Notes: generated from the letters alone by a model not told the origin. 64,000 nt of DNA from Paenibacillus sp. JNUCC-31 (GCF_014844075.1 NZ_CP062165.1:2294001-2358000), one strand, 5' to 3'; shown: positions 52,253 through 61,460, counted from the stretch's first letter. Numbers and translations are program-made.

Positions 52253-52968
52253 GTCTGGTCCACCTCCAGTTTGTAACCGATCCCCCACAATGTCTTGATA
52301 TATTGGGGATTGGACGGATCCACTTCCAATTTTTCCCGCAGACGGCGCATATGAACGTTAATGATATTTTCGTCTCCGTAATAATGGTCATTCCAGACGG
52401 AAGCGTAGATTTGAGCCTTCGTAAATACTTTACCGGGATGGGTGACAAACATTTTGAGAATGCCGAATTCTTTGGAAGTCAGCCTCACAGATATACCATC
52501 ACGCTCTACCTCATACGTCTCCATATCGACTACAAGTCCGCCAATATAAATGCGCTGCGAACTGGAAACAGGGGGAGTCTCAGGCTTTGAAGTATAGTTG
52601 GCACGGCGGATGGCTGCTTTTATGCGAGCCGTCAACTCGATCAACGAGAATGGTTTGCTCAAGTAATCATCTGCGCCGAATCCAAGACCAAGGGCTTTGT
52701 CGACCTCCCCATCCTTCGCAGACAAGATGAGTACTGGGACCAGACTGACGGCACGGATCGACTGAAGCACCTCCATGCCGCTCTTGTGCGGCAGCATTAG
52801 ATCGAGAATGACCAAGTCATAGTCTGACTGTGATTGGCTGAACTTACGTTCCGCCTCCAATCCGTCATATGCATAAGAGACGTCATAGCCCTCTTTTTCC
52901 AAATAAGGACCGACCATCTCACTAATAGAACGATCATCTTCAACAAACAGCAAACGATAACCTGACAC
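52249..52968 (-). CDS. OmpR family response regulator
   Basis: A 239-residue protein. The receiver has LLFVEDDRSI, the phosphorylated Asp in LVILDLMLPHKSG and Lys in YLSKPFSL; a C-terminal winged helix includes LTSKEFGILKMFVTHPGKVF and INVHMRRLREKL. The start is GTG at 52968 with GGAGGG upstream. It is the first gene of the module that also encodes the single-helix kinase and the ABC pump, which it probably controls. Confidence 0.94.
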   Translation of the reverse strand: MSGYRLLFVEDDRSISEMVGPYLEKEGYDVSYAYDGLEAERKFSQSQSDYDLVILDLMLPHKSGMEVLQSIRAVSLVPVLILSAKDGEVDKALGLGFGADDYLSKPFSLIELTARIKAAIRRANYTSKPETPPVSSSQRIYIGGLVVDMETYEVERDGISVRLTSKEFGILKMFVTHPGKVFTKAQIYASVWNDHYYGDENIINVHMRRLREKLEVDPSNPQYIKTLWGIGYKLEVDQT

Positions 52969-53103
52969 GAGATTCCCTCCAAGATTGCTTTTTTCTTTAT
53001 TACCTCACAGTTTGCTGAAATTGGCAATGAAATACGAAAAACCCGGCTGGAAGGCCACTTTATGTCGCAAAGTGAACCCTCTTGCCAGGTCTCCAAAATA
53101 AGC

Positions 53104-53946
53104 TTATACCGTCTCGCTTCGTATCCAGCACAGTCCGATCGTCCCCGCACCTGCATGAATACCTACCACAGGGATAAAAGGCATAATTTCCGTCTTCAGG
53201 CGGGGAAGCAGGTCTGCAATCTGCTGTTTGATGGTAACGGCTTCTTCCTGATTGTTGGCATGCATGATGCATACTTGCTTTACTTTCCCCATATCCACCT
53301 TGAGCACATCCAGCATGCGCTGTTTAGCCCGTTTGAACGTACGGATTTTCTCATTCACAACCACTTTGCCCTCTTCGAATCGAAGCAGCAGATGAATTTT
53401 CAACAATTGGCTAAGAATAAGCTGGGTTCCCGACACACGCCCACTGCGGTGCAAATGCTGGAGACTGGCCGGAATGAGGTAAAAGGACATGTTGTCAATC
53501 ATCCGTTCGATGTGAAGTTTGATTTCGGATGCTGTATAGCCTTGCTTCTGCCATTCCAGTCCTTGCAAAATCATCTCCCGCAGCGGATAAGCGCCTGCTC
53601 TGGAATCAATGGCAGTAACGGTCACACCTGCAATCTCTGCCGCCTGCATCGATGTGTGCAGCGTTCCGCTAAGTGCAGTGGAGCAATGAATGGCAATGAT
53701 CTCATCGTACTGGCCTTTCAACGACTCATACAATTCAATAAACTCACCAATCGGCGGCTGTGAACTGCTTGCGCGTGAAGCCTCACTCAGTTTCTCATAG
53801 AACAATTCCGACGAGATGTCTTCTGTCTCCCGATAACATTCCTCTCCAAAAACGATGCGCAGAGGTACAATGTACACATGATTCTGCTCAGCAAATAGCG
53901 GATCGAGTGTGCTTGTACTGTCCGTGACCCATGCAATTTTCCTCAT
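53104..53946 (-). CDS. DegV family fatty-acid-binding protein
   Basis: A 280-residue protein of the DegV family (FakB-like). It binds a long-chain fatty acid and can present it to a fatty acid kinase (family knowledge). AWVTDSTSTLD opens the fold, and TSQPP-like SSSQPPIGEF (about 60-70), SGTLHTSMQAA and HRSGRVSGTQ (about 166-175) line the lipid pocket. The start is ATG at 53946 behind GAGAAGG. A FakA partner is not in the window. Confidence 0.92.
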   Translation of the reverse strand: MRKIAWVTDSTSTLDPLFAEQNHVYIVPLRIVFGEECYRETEDISSELFYEKLSEASRASSSQPPIGEFIELYESLKGQYDEIIAIHCSTALSGTLHTSMQAAEIAGVTVTAIDSRAGAYPLREMILQGLEWQKQGYTASEIKLHIERMIDNMSFYLIPASLQHLHRSGRVSGTQLILSQLLKIHLLLRFEEGKVVVNEKIRTFKRAKQRMLDVLKVDMGKVKQVCIMHANNQEEAVTIKQQIADLLPRLKTEIMPFIPVVGIHAGAGTIGLCWIRSETV

Positions 53947-54250
53947 TCCAACCTTCTCTCTTGCCGGATTGTTGAAGCTGTATCCTCAATCGTCAGGCAC
54001 ATGCCCGGCGGATTATTTAAAATTTGAATAGTTCATATTGTAAACGTTTGCGTTATTGCTCCCCAATTATAAAGGAACGGACAAACCGCTGTCTTGTGGC
54101 GCATTGTTGAACAGCCTCATTTCTTCCGGTATATGCCAAAAAAATGTCTTGCCTGTGAAGGAATTTATTGGTATGCTGTTGTCCTTCTCTCTTTTCGCCT
54201 TGACTGAAGTGAACGGGACCGCCGTTCAACCAACTTATCGGAGGTGTCAC
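53947..54250. other. Divergent intergenic region, DegV / ABC exporter
   Basis: It contains a cre-like box (54039-54052) and a perfect hairpin TGAACGG-GACCG-CCGTTCA (54210-54228) 22 bases before the exporter start. An open frame crosses it but has no ribosome site and no recognisable homology. Confidence 0.5.
54039..54052. promoter_or_regulatory. cre-like box between degV and the exporter
   Basis: TGTAAACGTTTGCG matches the cre pattern at 13 of 14 positions. It could act on either divergent gene. Confidence 0.5.
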
Positions 54251-55027
54251 ATGCTTTATTTCACTCTGGCTTCCAAAGCCTACTCCCGGAACCTGCAATA
54301 CCGCGGGGCCCACATGGTACATAACCTGGCAAGCGCCATGTTCGGTTACATGTACGCCTGTCTCTGGATCGGCATCGGGGCCGACCACTCTCTCGGAGAA
54401 TACGGGACACAGGGGATGGTCAGTTACATTGCGTTTACGCAATCCTCTCTCTGGATCTCGGGTTTTCTCACCAATGGACTTGGCATTCCACTCACGGTCA
54501 GGACAGGACAGATCGCACTTGATCTCATGAGGCCGGTTCATCTGTTCACCCACCTGATGGCACGTGAATGGGGCCAGATCGCCTACCAGTTCGTGTACAA
54601 AAGCATTCCGATTTACCTGCTATTCTCCATCGTATTCTCTCTGCAATGGCCCTCGGAGGCTTCAACCCTGCTATTTGCCGCACTTGGTCTTGCCGGCGCA
54701 TCCTATTTATCCATCTGTATGAATTACATTATTGGCGCCACCGCGATGTGGACCACGGAGTCCTCCTGGCTGCATTGGGGCAATCACGCCATGATGAATC
54801 TGCTCGCTGGTTTCTTCATCCCGCTGGAATGGCTGCCGGACTGGCTTGAACGAATCGCCTGGTTATCTCCCTATCCCTTCCTGCTCTATGTCCCGACCCG
54901 CATATATCTGGGTTACGAAAACGGCTCCTTGTTATGGGGAACCTTGCTTTGGTGCGTTCTCATGACTTTAATCTGTCTGGCAATCACACAGGTACTGCGC
55001 CGTAAAGTGGAGGTGCAGGGCGGATGA
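54251..55027 (+). CDS. ABC-2 type exporter permease 1 (DUF990-type)
   Basis: A 258-residue membrane protein with about six helices; the ALTVRTGQ-like PLTVRTGQIALDLMRP (about 84-99) and FFIPLEWLPDWLERIAWLSP (about 198-217) motifs are typical of paired ABC-2 permeases. The start is ATG at 54251, with GGAGGTG upstream; the longer frame from 54056 has no ribosome site. It overlaps the second permease by 4 bases. The three-gene set is an exporter of unknown substrate. Confidence 0.9.
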   Translation: MLYFTLASKAYSRNLQYRGAHMVHNLASAMFGYMYACLWIGIGADHSLGEYGTQGMVSYIAFTQSSLWISGFLTNGLGIPLTVRTGQIALDLMRPVHLFTHLMAREWGQIAYQFVYKSIPIYLLFSIVFSLQWPSEASTLLFAALGLAGASYLSICMNYIIGATAMWTTESSWLHWGNHAMMNLLAGFFIPLEWLPDWLERIAWLSPYPFLLYVPTRIYLGYENGSLLWGTLLWCVLMTLICLAITQVLRRKVEVQGG

Positions 55028-55824
55028 AAACCACTTCCTGGTTTACTTTATATAAAATGCTCATTCAAACAAGCATCCGCAGCCGGATGCAATACAAGTT
55101 CAATTTCATCATAGCCTCTGTTCTGGCCGCACTGATTCAAATCTCCGAATTTCTGATGGTTGCCCTTGTGCTGCACAAATTCGGAGCGATTAAAGGCTGG
55201 TCCCTTCATGAGATTGGTTATCTATTCGCCATCATGACCTTATCCAAGACACTGTATCGAACGTTTGGCAACGAAGTGCATCATCTGGAAAAATATCTGG
55301 TCGGCGGCGAACTCGATCAATTGTTAACCCGACCCATGCCCGTACTGCTGGCGTTACTGCCACAAAACTTCCGCATCATGGTTGGTGAAGTGTTACAAGG
55401 CGGCTTTATTCTCTGTTGGTCTCTGGCTGGCATGATGCATAGCGGACAGATCGGCTGGACCGCCATTCCCTTCTCTCTGCTGGTCATCCTGACCGGAGCC
55501 ATTATTCTCTTTTCGATTGGGCTTGCCACGGCAACGCTTGGATTCTGGACCACACGCATCGAGGAGTTGCAAACCATCACTGAGGATGCAGCGCGGACGG
55601 CTGCCCAGTATCCACTGACGTTATATCCCAAATGGATGTCTGGCATTCTGCTAACCGTAATCCCGGTGGGTTTCGTCAACTATGTTCCGTCACTCTATCT
55701 GCTTCGGGGCGAATTAGGTGCATGGGTTCTTATTGCGGTTGCCGCTGTAGCCATCTTGAGTCTGGCTGCAAGTCTGCGTTTCTGGAAATTCGGTATAACC
55801 AAATATCAAAGTACAGGTAGCTAA
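55024..55824 (+). CDS. ABC-2 type exporter permease 2 (DUF990-type)
   Basis: A 266-residue membrane protein with about six helices, similar in plan to its neighbour: LVGGELDQLLTRPMPVLLAL (about 91-110) and FWTTRIEELQTITEDAARTA. Its ATG overlaps the previous stop (ATGA), so the two permeases are probably made in equal amounts and form a heterodimer. Confidence 0.9.
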   Translation: MKTTSWFTLYKMLIQTSIRSRMQYKFNFIIASVLAALIQISEFLMVALVLHKFGAIKGWSLHEIGYLFAIMTLSKTLYRTFGNEVHHLEKYLVGGELDQLLTRPMPVLLALLPQNFRIMVGEVLQGGFILCWSLAGMMHSGQIGWTAIPFSLLVILTGAIILFSIGLATATLGFWTTRIEELQTITEDAARTAAQYPLTLYPKWMSGILLTVIPVGFVNYVPSLYLLRGELGAWVLIAVAAVAILSLAASLRFWKFGITKYQSTGS

Positions 55825-55840
55825 GGAGGCGAATATCATC

Positions 55841-56815
55841 ATGACTATGATTACAGCACGGAATTTGCAAAAGGAATTCAAAACCCCTGTGGTACGCGAG
55901 GGTCGGTTCTCCGGGCTTCGCACCTTGTTTTCACGAGAGTATCTATCCAAGAAAGCGGTTCAAGACATCAGCTTTGATATTGGCAAAGGAGAGTTTGTTG
56001 GTTACATCGGTCCGAATGGGGCTGGCAAATCCACCACAATTAAAATGCTGACGGGTATTCTTCATCCAACCTCGGGTGAGGTATTGCTCGGTGGCATGAA
56101 CCCACATCAGGAAAGGAGACGTACAGTTGGGCGCCTGGGGGTAGTGTTCGGACAGCGCAGCCAGCTCTGGTGGGATCTGCCCGTGAAGGATTCATATGAT
56201 ATTTTAGCCGAGATGTACGGCGTTCGTGCCGAGGATAAAAAGAAACGACTAGACCAGTTCGCCGAGCTGCTGGATCTGGAATCATTCTGGGCTACGCCTG
56301 TCCGTAAGCTCTCGCTTGGACAGCGGATGCGTGCCGATCTTGCAGCTTCCATGCTGCATGACCCGGAACTGCTTTTTCTCGATGAGCCGACGATTGGACT
56401 GGATGTGAATGCAAAGCGGAACATTCGTCAATTTCTTCGTACATTAAATGAAGAGTTTGGCAAAACGATTTTGCTGACCACCCATGACATGGACGATATT
56501 GAGCAGCTATGCAGTCGGGTGATGGTGATCAATCACGGTCAACTTACATATGACGGATCGATCCCTTCCCTGCGGGATACCATCGGTCTGCCAACACTTA
56601 TCCGGGTGACATATCGCGGTTCGTTTCATATACCGGATGCCATATCATCTGCCATTCAAATTACAGGTACCGAAGGCCAAGTCGTCACCGTCGAAGTGAA
56701 CCGAAAAGAGTGGAGCACGATGGACATTCTGAAGCAGCTCGAGCAATGGGGCGAGATTGAAGATGTTGAGATGAAAGAACCGGATTTCGAGGATATTATT
56801 CATCGGGTATATTGA
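55841..56815 (+). CDS. ABC exporter ATPase (NatA/CcmA-like)
   Basis: A 324-residue ATPase. Walker A GPNGAGKSTT (about 58-67), signature LSLGQRMRADLAASML (about 150-165), Walker B LLFLDEPTIGLDV and switch TTHDMDD are present. An N-terminal extension (REGRFSGLRTLFSREY) is typical of ATPases that pair with DUF990 permeases. AAGGAGG lies upstream of the ATG. It energises the two preceding permeases. Confidence 0.95.
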   Translation: MTMITARNLQKEFKTPVVREGRFSGLRTLFSREYLSKKAVQDISFDIGKGEFVGYIGPNGAGKSTTIKMLTGILHPTSGEVLLGGMNPHQERRRTVGRLGVVFGQRSQLWWDLPVKDSYDILAEMYGVRAEDKKKRLDQFAELLDLESFWATPVRKLSLGQRMRADLAASMLHDPELLFLDEPTIGLDVNAKRNIRQFLRTLNEEFGKTILLTTHDMDDIEQLCSRVMVINHGQLTYDGSIPSLRDTIGLPTLIRVTYRGSFHIPDAISSAIQITGTEGQVVTVEVNRKEWSTMDILKQLEQWGEIEDVEMKEPDFEDIIHRVY

Positions 56816-56931
56816 CTGGCCTATTTTATTCAGATCTGGATGAGGGCCTGTTCGAATGCCGTTACATGGTGGAAGGACAGGACGTAACGGAAATTGTGCA
56901 CCATTTCCTCCGGGAAGCAGGCATGTTTTGA
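56812..56931 (+). CDS. Possible 39-residue peptide or gene remnant
   Basis: From a TTG overlapping the ATPase stop (TTGA), the frame reads LTGLFYSDLDEGLFECRYMV and so on to TGA at 56929-56931. The composition looks protein-like (FECRYMVEGQDVTEIVHHF), but no family is recognised and there is no clear ribosome site. It could be a translationally coupled small protein or the end of a lost gene. Confidence 0.25.
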   Translation: MTGLFYSDLDEGLFECRYMVEGQDVTEIVHHFLREAGMF

Positions 56932-56951
56932 AATGGTTTAGAAATTATAAG

Positions 56952-57012
56952 ACACCTTCAAGGACAACTCCCACTCACGCACGTTTGGGGGTCAACATTG
57001 AAGGTGTTTATT
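56952..57012 (+). terminator. Terminator of the ABC exporter operon
   Basis: ACACCTTCAA (56952-56961) pairs perfectly with TTGAAGGTGT (56998-57007), followed by TTATTT. The loop is long (36 bases). Confidence 0.75.
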
Positions 57013-57046
57013 TGATGCAGGAATACATCATACATTTCCATCTACA

Positions 57047-57454
57047 TTATATATGTCCATCTTCCTTGTTGATCCGAAAAGATTGAATGTAATTGTGAAT
57101 ATCGTGCTCTGGTGTCTGGAGCAAGCCGGCAAGAAGCGTCTGCATCTGCTGCAGGTTATCGATATGCAACTGAATCTCAGCGATTCGGTCACGTACGAGT
57201 GTCTTTAGTGCTTCACTCTCCATGTCCTCCTGACTGAGCAGCTGCAATGTATCCTGTATTTCCTTTAAGGAGTAACCCAGGGATTGGGCATCCTTAATAA
57301 ATTTGATTTTGACCAGGTAATCCTCAGTATACAAACGGTATCCGTTGGACGAACGACGGGGAGCAGGCAAAATCCCGCTGTCCTCATAATAACGAAGGGT
57401 TGCCATACTTACACCCGTACATTTGGCCAACTCTCCTCTTGTCATGGTTTTCAT
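57047..57454 (-). CDS. MerR family transcriptional regulator
   Basis: A 135-residue protein. The N-terminal MerR winged helix (TRGELAKCTGVSMATLRYYE, about 5-24; GYRLYTEDYLVKIKFIKDAQ about 38-57) is followed by a coiled-coil dimerisation helix and a short C-terminus without a cysteine-rich metal loop, so metal sensing is unlikely. GGAGGAG precedes the ATG. It lies 25 bases after the hydrolase gene in the same operon, whose promoter has a MerR-type overlong spacer with a perfect palindrome. Confidence 0.94.
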   Translation of the reverse strand: MKTMTRGELAKCTGVSMATLRYYEDSGILPAPRRSSNGYRLYTEDYLVKIKFIKDAQSLGYSLKEIQDTLQLLSQEDMESEALKTLVRDRIAEIQLHIDNLQQMQTLLAGLLQTPEHDIHNYIQSFRINKEDGHI

Positions 57455-57479
57455 GCCTACTCCTCCATCCTTCTACACA

Positions 57480-58988
57480 TTATTTCGCCTGATTGCCTCG
57501 CAGCTTCGTATACTTGGTATCATAGGTGGCCTCGGGGAAACGGGCTGACGGCCCTTCCAGTAAAGGCTGCTCCTCTTCTCCCTTCAAGTACCGGTCAAAG
57601 AATGCCAATGTATACGATCTTGTAATGTCCACATTATGCTCCGGCGTCATGCCCTTTGCAAACAATTGAGGTGAAATTAATGAAATATCCGTGAAACTCT
57701 GATGGAAGAAACCATCCACGGTCAAGTAATAGGTATCATTGAGACTGCTTGTCATCACCCGATCCAGATCCGGTTCAAACTCGGGATAAAACACTTTATC
57801 CTTGGAAGTGGCGTTTGGGTCCAGACTTTTGGCTGTTCCACCCGACATGATATACATAAACGGCTGTTTCATGGCTGTCGTGGATACGGTCCCCCAGAAT
57901 CCGCCTTCCAAACTGAGTCCTGCTTTGAAACGGTCATCCTGCGCCAGCGCTTCCGTTGTTGTCGCACCGCCGTAGGAGTGACCAAAGATACCTACACGAT
58001 CCAAATCCAGCTTACCTTCCAGCAGCCCTTTCGGATCATGACTGTTCCACTGTGTGAGTGTATCCAGCACAAAGCTTGCATCCTCGGCGCGAACACCTAC
58101 ACCTTTTATATTGTACTCGTACAGCTCCGCTGACGTTGCGAATTCAGGGTCTGCTTCATAAGACACGGCATGTCCATCTGGAAATGTAACCAGTGCTGAT
58201 GTGTATGGATGGTCGATCCCAACGACAATGTAGCCGTGGCTCACGAGCTCCTCGATCGCAGTCATACTTTGAAAGCGGGCAGAACGTACCCCCGGAGAAA
58301 ACAGCAATACAGGATATTTACTCTGTGCGGCAGATACCTCAGCACCTTGAACCACATGCGTCGGAATCGTGTCAAGGTAACTGAACACCATCGGTGGAAT
58401 TCCAAATACCAGGCTAATGGCCTCTCCCAATTCGGCAGGATAATGATCTACTGGCATTCCTTTGGCTGTGTCCTGATCTACAGGATACCAGACGTTGATC
58501 ATGAGTTCCCGCTTATCTCCTACTTCAGCCGATTTGGTCTCTTCCCGGGAGTCATCCGTTAGCTGCTGCGAAAAAGTTCCTATGGCGTATGAACCTGTCG
58601 GTTCAGGCATTGTGAATGCAGGAAAATACGATGTCAGCACGATTGTGCCTGCACTGAGAGCGAGCACCGGAATGGATGCCAAAGCCGCTTTCTTCCATGA
58701 GCGATACCGGGGAATCTGCTTGTTCATATTCAGATGCGTATCCCGAACATAACCTCCTCTGCGGCTCAGCTTCACGTATCGAACAATCCCGACAATGAAA
58801 AGCAAAGAGGCGACGATATAGGTCGTTAACATCTGTACCCGAAAATGATCAATGAGACCATGTAACAGAACCGCCAACACCAGTGCCATCAACGAACCGA
58901 TTGTAGACGTCCGGTTTCTGGGGGCTACCCACATGAATAACGCAATTGCCAAACTTACAAGTACCAACATCCATTCCAAAATTCTCAT
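57480..58988 (-). CDS. Membrane-anchored alpha/beta hydrolase (PAF acetylhydrolase/dienelactone hydrolase-like)
   Basis: A 502-residue protein. Three hydrophobic helices at the N-terminus (about 1-75) and one more (about 95-118) precede a catalytic domain from about 140. VGIFGHSYGGATTTEAL (about 332-348) holds the nucleophile Ser, LSLEGGFWG follows, and GFFHQSFTD carries a candidate His. This is the pattern of the PAF-acetylhydrolase-like hydrolases; the substrate may be a lipid or ester. GGAGG precedes the ATG. It is cotranscribed with the MerR gene. Confidence 0.88.
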   Translation of the reverse strand: MRILEWMLVLVSLAIALFMWVAPRNRTSTIGSLMALVLAVLLHGLIDHFRVQMLTTYIVASLLFIVGIVRYVKLSRRGGYVRDTHLNMNKQIPRYRSWKKAALASIPVLALSAGTIVLTSYFPAFTMPEPTGSYAIGTFSQQLTDDSREETKSAEVGDKRELMINVWYPVDQDTAKGMPVDHYPAELGEAISLVFGIPPMVFSYLDTIPTHVVQGAEVSAAQSKYPVLLFSPGVRSARFQSMTAIEELVSHGYIVVGIDHPYTSALVTFPDGHAVSYEADPEFATSAELYEYNIKGVGVRAEDASFVLDTLTQWNSHDPKGLLEGKLDLDRVGIFGHSYGGATTTEALAQDDRFKAGLSLEGGFWGTVSTTAMKQPFMYIMSGGTAKSLDPNATSKDKVFYPEFEPDLDRVMTSSLNDTYYLTVDGFFHQSFTDISLISPQLFAKGMTPEHNVDITRSYTLAFFDRYLKGEEEQPLLEGPSARFPEATYDTKYTKLRGNQAK

Positions 58989-59020
58989 GAGTCAACCTCC
59001 ACTATCTCTGTGATAAACAC

Positions 59021-59052
59021 AGAATAAACCTTGAAGTATACTTCAAGGTCAA
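59021..59052 (-). promoter_or_regulatory. MerR-type promoter with overlong spacer and palindromic operator
   Basis: On the minus strand -35 TTGACC (59047-59052) and -10 TATTCT (59021-59026) are 20 bp apart. A 22-bp perfect palindrome (59028-59049, half site ACCTTGAAGTA) fills the spacer. This is the layout that MerR-family activators untwist. Confidence 0.85.
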
Positions 59053-59065
59053 GGTTATTTTTAGT

Positions 59066-60592
59066 TTAATTTTGGACTCGCAAATCCCATTTGCAAAGTT
59101 CAACCAGTGTACAGACTCCTGATGAGAACGCCTTGATGCCCGTTGAATTCGGCCCAGGGTATATGCGAGCAGTCATGACCTGCTCTCCCTGCTGGATGAA
59201 CACTTCGATCGAGCTGATGTCAACAAAGATATGAAGTTCCAGCTTCCCATCACGAAGTTCCACTGCCGCAGCCCGTTCGCCCCCAGGTCCTTGCCCGGCA
59301 TGCTCCCGATCCAGGCACAGTCGGCGCTGCTCCACATCATAGGAGATAACCGTTTCTTCCCCTTCACCGATTCGAAGCTTCAACCCGAATTGCCTAGCTT
59401 CTTCGGCTTTAAATACAGCATGCAACTCATAACGATCCCCACTCATCCCAAGATCGTATTCACCGCCGACCATACGAATATGGTTACGCTGAATGCCTTC
59501 CATTCTATACTGCTTGATCTCGGGAAGAGGCAGGAATATCAAACGTTCTCCTCGCCGGAACAGTTGGCGCGGCAATGTCATGGCACCGGCCCACTTATGA
59601 GAGGATTGTGTCGGAATATCGGTCTCCCATGTCTCCATCCAGGCGACCATAATCCGTCGCCCCTGTGCATCCTCCATAGTCTGAGGGGCATAGAAATCAA
59701 AACCATAATCGAGCGGATAATACTGTTCGTATTCCAATACTCCCTGGTCTTCATCCAGCGTTCCCATCATGTAGACCGTGGAATGCAGATTACGGTAGTT
59801 ATCCCCCTGAGCAGGCATGCGCTGTGGAGACATGATAAGCACATCCCGATCATCCAGTATAAACAGATCCGGGCATTCCCAGTTGTCGCCAAGGGTTCCA
59901 TCACTTTGGGCCAATACGTTTACGTAGCTCCATTGCTGCAGATCCGCTGAACGGTACAACAATACGGCTCCTTTTCCTGCTGAATCATTCGATCCGAGGA
60001 CCGTGTAGTACATCCCGTTTCGTTCGAAAACCTTGGGATCACGGAAATCCTTCGCACTGGTATGCGCTGGAATCTGATCCAAGTCAATGACAGGGTTCTG
60101 AATGCTCTTGACAAAATCGACGCCGTTGCTCGATTCAGCTATATTTTGTGTCTGCTGATAATCATGATCTTTGTCTGGTCCAGTTACAACATGCCCGGTA
60201 TACATCAGCACGAGCTTTCCATCCTTGTTGATTGCACTCCCCGAGAAACAGCCCCCGCTGTCATAAGTCTGATCCGGAGCAAGAGCTACCGGCATATGGT
60301 CCCATTTTACCAGATCATGGCTCACCGCATGTCCCCAATGCATCGGTCCCCAGACCGGGGCATAAGGATAGTACTGGTAAAAGAGATGGTACGCTCCATG
60401 GTAATAGATGAACCCATTGGGATCATTCATCCAGCCCACCTCGGGCATTAGGTGATATTCCAGCCTGTATGCCGGATTGACCTCATGCCGATGTTGCTTA
60501 ATGTAGGTGTTTGCCCGCTCCCGCGTAAGCTTCTCTTCTGGTTTTGCATGTACATTATCTTGCACGTTTTCTCCTGTCTGCCCATGATCCAT
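59066..60592 (-). CDS. GH32 family sucrase/fructanase
   Basis: A 508-residue protein. GWMNDPNGFIYY (nucleophile Asp57), DFRDPKVF (about 183-190) and WECPDLF (acid/base Glu near 239) are the three GH32 motifs; a C-terminal beta-sandwich begins near 360. It cleaves beta-fructosyl bonds of sucrose or short fructans. No signal peptide is seen, and its partner is an ABC importer rather than a PTS, so free sucrose or fructo-oligosaccharides are the likely substrates. GGAGTG precedes the ATG. It is the last gene of the importer operon. Confidence 0.95.
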   Translation of the reverse strand: MDHGQTGENVQDNVHAKPEEKLTRERANTYIKQHRHEVNPAYRLEYHLMPEVGWMNDPNGFIYYHGAYHLFYQYYPYAPVWGPMHWGHAVSHDLVKWDHMPVALAPDQTYDSGGCFSGSAINKDGKLVLMYTGHVVTGPDKDHDYQQTQNIAESSNGVDFVKSIQNPVIDLDQIPAHTSAKDFRDPKVFERNGMYYTVLGSNDSAGKGAVLLYRSADLQQWSYVNVLAQSDGTLGDNWECPDLFILDDRDVLIMSPQRMPAQGDNYRNLHSTVYMMGTLDEDQGVLEYEQYYPLDYGFDFYAPQTMEDAQGRRIMVAWMETWETDIPTQSSHKWAGAMTLPRQLFRRGERLIFLPLPEIKQYRMEGIQRNHIRMVGGEYDLGMSGDRYELHAVFKAEEARQFGLKLRIGEGEETVISYDVEQRRLCLDREHAGQGPGGERAAAVELRDGKLELHIFVDISSIEVFIQQGEQVMTARIYPGPNSTGIKAFSSGVCTLVELCKWDLRVQN

Positions 60593-60629
60593 CTTATTTC
60601 ACTCCTGTCTCTCTATCTATGAACTTCGT

Positions 60630-61460
60630 CTATTTAATGGAGCCTTGCATTACACCCTGAATAATATATTTTTGTGCGAACAGATATACGATCAATACAG
60701 GCAAGAGTGTCAGTACAAGCCCCGCCATTAGCGGGCCGTAATCGACCGTATACGTACCATAGAAATAAAATGTGGATAATGGCAGCGTGCGCTGCTCGGA
60801 TGAAGTCAGTACCAGGGAGGGCAGCAAGAAGTCATTCCAGATCCATAGAACATTCAGTACGGTAATCGTAACGCTTGTTGGCAGCAGCACTGGCAATACG
60901 ATGCGAAAGAAGGTCTGCACTCGACCGCAGCCGTCCATCAGTGCTGCTTCTTCCAATTCCAGCGGGATACTCTTGATAAAACCATGATAGATAAATACCG
61001 CAAGCGGACTGCCAAAGCCGATATACATATAAATGAGTGACCATTTGTTGTCCAGCATCCCAAGTGAGCCGTATATTTTCACGAGCGGAATCATGATGGC
61101 CTGAAAAGGAATAATCATCGCTGCAACCATCAGGAAAAAAAGATACTGGTTAAGTTTGCTTTTATGCCGTACAAAATAATGAGCCGTCATCGCTGCAAGC
61201 AGCGCGATCAGCAACACACCTGCCACTGTAATTAGCAATGAATTGCCGAAGGCAGACATATACCCCATTTTATCGAAAGCGCTAACGTAATTATCCCATT
61301 GAAAGGACGCTGGCAGGCCGAGCGGATCGGAAGTGATGGCCTGATTGGCCTTAAATGAATTCGTGATGAGCAGCAGAAATGGAAAAATGAACAACATCAT
61401 CGCTACGATTAAAGAGACCAGCTTCGCCCAGCCCAGCATGCGAGATTGTCCCGCCATCAT
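60630..61460 (-). CDS. Carbohydrate ABC transporter permease, MalG/AraQ type
   Basis: A 276-residue permease with six membrane segments and the coupling loop LELEEAALMDGCGRVQTFFR (about 165-184). The C-terminus QKYIIQGVMQGSIK is typical. It overlaps the other permease by 4 bases and is followed by GH32 after 37 bases, so the imported sugar should be a fructoside. Confidence 0.94.
   Translation of the reverse strand: MMAGQSRMLGWAKLVSLIVAMMLFIFPFLLLITNSFKANQAITSDPLGLPASFQWDNYVSAFDKMGYMSAFGNSLLITVAGVLLIALLAAMTAHYFVRHKSKLNQYLFFLMVAAMIIPFQAIMIPLVKIYGSLGMLDNKWSLIYMYIGFGSPLAVFIYHGFIKSIPLELEEAALMDGCGRVQTFFRIVLPVLLPTSVTITVLNVLWIWNDFLLPSLVLTSSEQRTLPLSTFYFYGTYTVDYGPLMAGLVLTLLPVLIVYLFAQKYIIQGVMQGSIK

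Noticed and set aside
54053..54553. 166-codon minus-strand frame at the exporter start
   Set aside because: It is antisense to the first exporter permease and its leader.
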